The notes under the pieces were generated by a model. It saw nothing but the letters and a program-made list of their open reading frames with translations, searched no databases and was not told where the DNA came from. The position numbers and the translations under genes were made by a program. A DNA stretch of 64,000 bases from Spongilla lacustris (Eukaryota; Porifera; Demospongiae; Spongillida; Spongillidae): the NCBI GenBank assembly GCA_949361645.1, contig OX442422.1:4723137-4787136 (forward strand), in the 5' to 3' direction. Shown piece by piece: positions 58,520-64,000 of this stretch; position 1 is the first letter of the stretch; every line of letters starts with the position of its first letter.

Positions 58520-58800
58520 TTTCCTCCAATTACCCTCCTCCCTAACAACCCTACTACTACCTGCCCCCCAACTAACTAATACTACTGCCCCTCCCCAGCT
58601 AACTAACCCCCCCAAGTAACTCATACATACTACTGCCCCCTAAGTCGACTAACTAATACTACTGCTGCCCCCCAACTAACTAATACTGTCCCCCCCCCCC
58701 CCAAAAAAAAAAAAAAAAACTAATCCACTACCCCCAACTCCCTAATACCACTACCCTCTCCCCCTACTAGCGTCCTAGCTACCTAACTACATGTTACAGT
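58520..58800. repeat. Degenerate C-rich repeat (CCCCAACTAACTAATACTAC)
   Basis: Its complement (GTAGTATTAGTTAGTTGGGG) is close in pattern to the unit of the 47400-49150 array, here in opposite orientation next to the right arm. Confidence 0.65.
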
Positions 58801-59353
58801 AGCTCATCCCCCAAGTCTCTGATACCAAATGTGAAATGTGAGCAAGGGCATTGCCCAGGTGGATCATGAATAAGGAACAAATTAATATCAATTTATACTT
58901 CAAACCCTACAGTGACATTGTGGTACAACAAAGTTGTATGGCTTCTGATTAATTACATTTGCACATGCACATATAGAACTATTAACCTAGTGAGTCCCCA
59001 CAGGGTGTAGAACTTTCAATATTCTGATCATGACCTATATATCGATCGGAATAATTAAGTATGGATACTGTATATCGATTGTCAGGCCGTTCAATAATGA
59101 AAGTAGGTCTGGAATCGGGAAAGTCTGGAAGCAAGTAATATTTACTATTCTATTTGATTTCAGCATGTTTCTACGCAATTATATGCTATGTTTTGTGACT
59201 TAATAAGTGCGAAAGTTGCAAAGCGGCTCGGGCGGAGCCCCAGACCCCGATGGGGGCGCTTACAGGCTATAGCGCTCCCCTATACCCCCTAGCTGAGAGT
59301 AGGCGGGCCCCGCCCCGCATTTAACCCCTCCCCCCCCCCCCCCCCCCCCCCCC

Positions 59354-59369
59354 CCGGATCCGCCCCTGC
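59354..59369. mobile_element. hAT-type terminus (solo end)
   Basis: GGATCCGCCCCTG after a long C run is the inverse of the CAGGGGCGGAT end at 6564. The other end and a transposase are not found nearby. Confidence 0.5.
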
Positions 59370-59387
59370 ACACTGATTGGAATGACT

Positions 59388-59656
59388 CAATGGCGGCGGA
59401 TGAGAATTATAAGTGTTTCAGGCATTTTTTTTTTTTTACCGAAATGTTCGCCCGCTATCAACGCACTACTAGGTATGGGACAAGTAACTGAAATATTGAG
59501 CTTACTGAGATAAGAATGAATATAACTAGTTTTCTAAAGAGTCATTAGCATGTCCACCCCGCTGTCCCCGTAGCTTTTTTTTTAATTGCGCTCGAAAGAG
59601 CTAAAATGTTCCATTCAGGTACAAATTTAAATGCTTGAAACAACCATCCGCCGCCC
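59388..59656. mobile_element. MITE with CAATGGCGGCGGATG termini, copy 2
   Basis: The left end is intact, the right end (CCATCCGCCGCC) slightly truncated. The interior is related to 34593-34835 in opposite orientation (TCAACGCACTACTAGGTATG region). Confidence 0.7.
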
Positions 59657-59784
59657 TCGCCTCAATAATTCGATACAGAGCCTACAGAACCAGCTAGAAA
59701 TCTACACCGCACCACGCATATATATGACAAAGCCGCCAATCAAGACATGCATGTACGATATTCAGAATGCCGGTGTCATAGGGT

Positions 59785-59920
59785 ATACGGTCCCCCGGAC
59801 CCAACTCCCTAGGGAACTCGGTCCCCCGGACCGAGTTCCCTGGTTGTACAAAACCAATTAACCGGACTCAATTCCCTAGGGAATTGAGTCCCCCCCCCCG
59901 GACCGTATTCCCTAGGCCTG
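59785..59920. repeat. Clustered perfect palindromes
   Basis: GAACTCGGTCC..GGACCGAGTTC (59813-59839) and GGACTCAATTCCCTAGGGAA with its mate TTGAGTCC (59864-59891) form strong hairpins, and a further GGACCGTATTCCC follows. Confidence 0.8.
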
Positions 59921-60190
59921 GTTTTAAATACATGCATGTATATGTATATTCCACCCCTTGCATTCACATAAGGGCACAAAAGCCAATAATTGCAGGTCGT
60001 CAACTACATACAGCTTCTGTAACAATTAACTTCTTCGTTCTGTAACAGCACATTTGGTTCGAAAAGCAAAAGCCAATGATTCCAGGTTGTCAACTATATA
60101 TTCAGCTTCTGTAACAATTCACTTTTTTCTTCGGTCTGTAACAATGAACTGTTTTCTTTGGTCTGGGATGCTTATATGCTTATAATTATA

Positions 60191-60981
60191 TGGGACAGTG
60201 TACGTGTCCAGCAAAATCGGGCTTGTGGGGTTATAATTTTATCACTATAAAAATTGCTCGTTGTACTCAACAACACATCTTCGCGACGGTACTACGTTTT
60301 CCTTTCAAATTTCGTACACTTGTTTCCACACCATTTCTCTGTGTGAAAGTCGATTTTTGTGATCTACACATTTTCCGTGCCGTGGATACAACAATCGGTA
60401 CGGGTTAGAATTCCTCATTTATCCATGTACAAGTGTTAAAAAAACGCGTCAAATTCGGGTTGCACATGCATAGAGGAGTCCTGTACATTGTAGCTATTGA
60501 TTTGTTCTGTTCATTAATTTCTATATCATCCGTTACGGAAATACAGTTGAACAAACTACGGGCACGTTTTCCCGCTTGATTCGCGCCAATGATTTTGGCA
60601 AATCGCGTCCCGCTCAGTGAATGGCCATGGGAAGGCGGTGATTATATCATTGGCGCGAATCAAGCGGGAAAATGTGCCTGCAGTTTGCTCAACTGTATCT
60701 CCGTAACGGATGATTCAGAATCTAACGAACAGAACAAATCAATAGCTGCAGGACTCCTCTATGCACGCTCCGAATTTGACACACTCGTACTTGGTTTTTA
60801 ACCCGCGGGGTTAACGATTGTTGTATCCACGGCACGGAAAAGGTATAGATCACAAAAATCAATTTTAATGGTGTGGGAACAAGTGTATGAAATTTGAAAG
60901 GAAAGGTAGTACCGTCGTGATGATGTGTTGTTTAGTACAACGTGCAATTTTTATAGGATAAAATTATAACCACTGTCCCAT
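60191..60981. mobile_element. Foldback element of the TGGGACAG family, TA-flanked
   Basis: It begins TGGGACAGTG and ends CACTGTCCCA, with TATA on both outer sides. The arms (about 390 bp) pair almost throughout; the centre has AAATCGCGTCCCGCTCA as in 17839-18623. It ends 190 bp before the unit 4 start codon. Confidence 0.8.
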
Positions 60982-61171
60982 ATATAGATCGGAATATTTA
61001 ACGACACCCTGTGAGTGAAGATCCTCCCCCTCATTAGGAATTTTTTGCGAAATTCCTATCCTCATACCCCACAGTTACAATACGTACGCGTATGGTTGGT
61101 CGCGCGATCTCTACAGAGGTTATTGGACAAGTGGAGATATTATCTGTGTATACTCGACGTAAAGCGTTGGC

Positions 61172-61285
61172 ATGACTTCAGTTGGACTTAGAGAACGGAA
61201 GCTTCAAGATGCGGCACAGAAGGGTAATAGTCGCAAGGTGGCGAGATTGATAAAAAGTGGAGTATCTGTAAATTCAGCTAGCGAG
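61172..61285 (+). CDS. Unit 4 first exon: ATG and ankyrin cap (38 codons)
   Basis: It starts MTSVGLRERKLQDAAQKG and ends KSGVSVNSASE, then donor GTGAGC at 61286. LQDAA...VARLIKSG is the second-helix pattern of an incomplete first ankyrin repeat. The start is chosen as the only in-frame ATG before the homology with 23581-23684 begins. Confidence 0.7.
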
Positions 61286-63551
61286 GTGAGCTACATGTAC
61301 GTACATTTAATACTGTATTCTGCTGTTAGAAGATAATACTGTTGCATGTTTGGTGTACGTGTGATGGGTGGGCCTAGCCAGTGCGAGGGTGTGGCTACAT
61401 CAGACTATAGGATCTAGTGCATCTACTTTGTCTCTCGATCAAGTACATGTAGAACACTCAGGACTGACCTCTGTGTGTGTGTGGACATCAAACCCACTTA
61501 CATGAACACAAGTGCGTGAGCAGATTAACATAAGATAGCCCTTTAAAATATGTATTGTACCAGCCATGTTGACTGAACTATTATACCCATTACAGTATTG
61601 TACATCCTTCTCCTTTCGACTCCTGGTATTGATGCAAACAGTACTGTGCGTCTCTAAATATACCTGCGAATAAAGTAGCTAAAAAGTTAATGATAATAAT
61701 GCTAAATTTAAATGATATATGTGCACATAGTATACACAAAGGCAAGTAATGGCATATGTAAATGCACTAATATATTGCTTAGAACTAAAAGGGGAAGTTA
61801 GAAAGTAATTTTTAAGGACTCAGAAAGTGGATCTTGGACAAAAAGTGGGAGGGGTGTTTGGCTTCAGCAGAGGGAAAAAAATGTTTTAAAGGGCTATCTC
61901 ATATCAATATGCACAATGGCAGCAATTCAACACCAGCAATAATGAATACTTCCGCAATCCTTGCCCTTAAGTGTATCAGGTTGCAACCCGATACACTTTG
62001 TCATGGCATGAAGGACAATGATTGTGGTAGTCTTCGTTCTTCATATCGAACTCGTACATGATATTTCACGGCGGTGCAGCTTCATTATAGGTATATATAT
62101 ATAGAAAAAGGAGCTCTTGCTGCCCTGCATTCAGCGTACGTAGTCAACGTTGGTTCATACCTGTACGGATGTGCTCGCTGCTGTTGCTGTATCGCTGCCA
62201 TTGTGCATATTAAGATAGCCATTTAAATGCTTTTATTTCTTTTTTAGGCCATGTCAAAGCCAAACACCCCTCCCACTTTTTTGTCCACTTTCTGAGTGTC
62301 CTCAAAACTTACTTCCTAACTTTTTGAGTACTCAATTTAACTTTATTCGTAGGAATTTAGAGACACACAGTAATAATGAGGTGATTTGGTCTAGCAGCTA
62401 TAGATCTCCTGTGCTAGTAATCTGCTGACCCAACAGCATAATTTTAACTCAAGATTTTAATAAACATGTACATGTAATTACATGTAATACATGTAGACCA
62501 AGGTCAGGAATGTGATAGAAAAGCTCAAGGTTATGACCTCTTACATAACACATGTACAAGGTATTGTGAAGGACGTAACCATGTACTTGTGTACATTGTC
62601 CAGCCATGTCGACTGACCATTATACCCATTGCATATACATGTACAGTAGTATGGTCCTTCTCCTTTCTACTCCTGGTATTGATGGAAACATTAACGATGA
62701 GGTGATTTGGTCAAGCAGTTTTTATCTCTACTGCTAGTATTCTGCTGACCATGTGATAATCTTACTATTAATGATAGACCCTTCTCATGTAAGGTCAGGA
62801 ATGTGATAACAAGGCTCAAGCTTAGGACATAATTTGATGCCTTCTTTGCTTGGTTGTATCAACTTCCTCATATCTAGGGGAGAAGGATCTATTGCATCCC
62901 ATGGGACCCTAGAGCCCCTGTGAGTGGTGGTGGCTACACACTGCAGTATGTGTTCCAAGCCCAGGCACTGGTCTGGGCACTGGTCTAGGCTCTGGTCTGG
63001 GCACTGGTCTAGGCACTGGTCTGGGCACTGGTCTAGGCACTGGTCTGGGCACTGGCACTAGTCAGGACATTGCTCTAGGCAGTGGTCTAGGCTTGGCTGG
63101 CTGAATATAGGGTTAAATCCCTCAGGGATCTGCCCCATCTAGATGGTAGGCTTGTCAATAAAGTTCTTCTATTGATGCTAGTGAATTTTACATATACATA
63201 TATGTACATGTATATGTGAAGTAGCACAGTGACTGAGGTACATGTACACATATAAATGTACAACATTTACATGTAGTTTCTCTGGTCCAACAGCTGAAAT
63301 AAACCCAGGGCAATGTTTAGCATGTTGCATGTTGCACTTACGGTTTCTAACCCTCATTAGATCAGGCAGACATTGTTCAATCATACATGTACACATGTGT
63401 GTACATTGTACCCACCATGATGTTGACTGAACCATTGTACTCACTCTAGGGTGGTGATACCCCATTGCACTATGCTGCAAGGGAAGGTCATACTACTTGT
63501 GTGAAACGTCTCATTTCCACTCCTGGTATTGATGTGAACATTAAGGATAAG
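61172..63551 (+). CDS. Ankyrin-repeat gene, unit 4 (5' part, continues beyond window)
   Basis: The ATG cap exon 61172-61285 is followed by two deletion-bearing exon remnants (61596-62380, split by a transposon, and 62647-62701) and an intact ankyrin exon 63450-63551. If the remnants are skipped, the cap joins exon 63450 in phase 0. The 23.6-24.3-kb region of unit 2 is the paralogue of 61.2-63.1 kb, including the 12-bp minisatellite. A foldback element ends just upstream, so promoter elements may lie in or beside it. Only the N-terminus can be described: a half-ankyrin cap followed by repeats. Confidence 0.6.
61596..62380 (+). pseudogene. Ankyrin exon remnant split by a transposon
   Basis: 61596-61643 keeps TATTGTACATCC and CTTTCGACTCCTGGTATTGATG; the exon end TAATAATGAG plus GTGATT donor lies at 62371-62380 beyond the inserted element. 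About 50 bases of the first helix are missing, as in 62647-62701. Confidence 0.65.
61644..62370. mobile_element. TA-flanked foldback MITE inside an ankyrin exon remnant
   Basis: Ends CTGTGCGTCTCTAAAT and ATTTAGAGACACACAG are inverted with one mismatch; arms extend about 280 bp (AGTGGGAGGGGTGTTTGGCT and its complement are shared). TA lies at 61642-61643 and 62371-62372. Confidence 0.8.
62647..62701 (+). pseudogene. Ankyrin exon remnant with internal deletion
   Basis: TATGGTCCTTCTCCTTTC joins the exon start directly to its 3' half; the length is no longer a multiple of 3 and the donor is GTGATT. It shares the deletion with 61596-62380. Confidence 0.65.
62959..63092. repeat. 12-bp minisatellite (CTGGTCTGGGCA), unit 4 copy
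   Basis: About 11 copies; longer than the homologous tract at 24193-24290. Confidence 0.85.
63450..63551 (+). CDS. Unit 4 ankyrin exon (34 codons)
   Basis: It starts GGDTPLHYAAREGHTTCV and ends VNIKDK. Acceptor CTCTAG, donor GTGAGT at 63552. Nothing further is recognised from 63552 to the window end. Confidence 0.8.
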
Positions 63552-64000
63552 GTGAGTTGATGCTTCCTGAATAGGATTCATGATACTTGTTGTGTACGCA
63601 CTGGTCGTGTTGTTATCGTTTAATATGCAGGGTGTTACACAAAACACGGAAAATTAAATACAAACAGTTAACTGACTGATAATGGTGTTCGAATTTCCAT
63701 CATTAATAGTAGAAATGCTAGTGAAAAAAATTAATATCATATTTAATGCGGTAATGAAATATTGATATATGATGAGTGATTGCAAACAAGGACATTTATC
63801 AAATGGTGCCTTCACCATTATACATGTACATGTACAAGGTGTAGCAGTTGCTGATGAAGTTCAATTAGTAACTACCCACATGTAGCTTAATTAATACTGA
63901 GCAATTTGCATGTGCATATGGGGTCAAACTCTTGAATGCATGCATCCAGGCATGCAGTGTATATGTAGCATGGGACAGAGTCAATGCACATGCCAGTGAA

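Larger units (their letters stand above)
57999..58958. mobile_element. Foldback element enclosing minisatellites
   Basis: Arms 57999-58140 and 58806-58958 are inverted copies (ATGTAATTAATCAGAAGCC versus its complement; both contain ACCACAATGTCACTG or its inverse). Between them lie a 29-bp minisatellite and a C-rich tract. No transposase is seen. Confidence 0.75.

Noticed and set aside
1..64000. tRNA, rRNA or spliceosomal RNA genes
   Set aside because: No cloverleaf with the usual B-box word or recognisable rRNA/snRNA core was seen by eye; small divergent RNAs could be missed.

Overview
The window is eukaryotic, metazoan-type DNA: AT-rich, intron-rich, full of transposon debris and minisatellites, with one assembly gap (200 N at 12306-12505). 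The family mix (34-residue ankyrin exons, ZMYM/TTF-type hAT, PGBD-type piggyBac, invertebrate-style LINE fragments, very frequent TACATGTA) fits a sponge or another early-branching animal, perhaps a demosponge such as Amphimedon. That assignment is inference from general familiarity; no search was run.

The only plausible host genes are a tandem cluster of ankyrin-repeat genes on the plus strand. Each internal exon is one ankyrin repeat of 33-35 codons, flanked by CTCCAG-type acceptors and GTGAGT-type donors, and is phase 0 at both ends. I count 31 exons with an intact frame. Unit 1 runs from before the window to a stop at 19001 (12 exons seen). Unit 2 runs from a cap-like exon at 23581 to a stop at 40420 (13 ankyrin exons). 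Unit 3 runs from 49292 to a stop at 54851 (5 exons, no cap found). Unit 4 starts with an ATG cap exon at 61172 and leaves the window (one intact ankyrin exon plus two shared-deletion remnants). Units 1 and 2 are colinear duplicates, introns included: 0.7-6.5 kb matches 25.5-31.5 kb, 9.95-11.5 kb matches 31.5-32.3 kb, and 12.6-14.4 kb matches 37.7-39.4 kb. Unit 1 lacks the counterparts of three unit 2 exons exactly where the N gap lies. Exon 16815-16916 looks like a terminal exon that was recombined into an internal one.

Mobile DNA fills introns and intergenic gaps: a decayed hAT element (6564-9949) with its empty site preserved in unit 2, several TA-flanked inverted-repeat elements (14545-15505, 60191-60981, 61644-62370, probably 17839-18623), a 2-kb long-TIR element (about 49900-51950), a TIR element with a degenerate RING protein (about 20290-22590), LINE fragments (24.7-25.4, 36.3, 55.2-55.6 and 57.7 kb), and a piggyBac transposase pseudogene (55.7-56.6 kb). 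Between units 2 and 3 lie two very large G-rich minisatellites (43756-46397 and 47400-49150). The second adjoins an arm of a foldback element whose complete copy at 57999-58958 also encloses minisatellites.

The main biological suggestion is a modular, expandable ankyrin array: same-phase one-repeat exons, near-identical exon 3' halves and repeat-rich introns would let unequal recombination add, drop or fuse repeats without breaking the frame. All exon models are read by eye; no transcript evidence was available.
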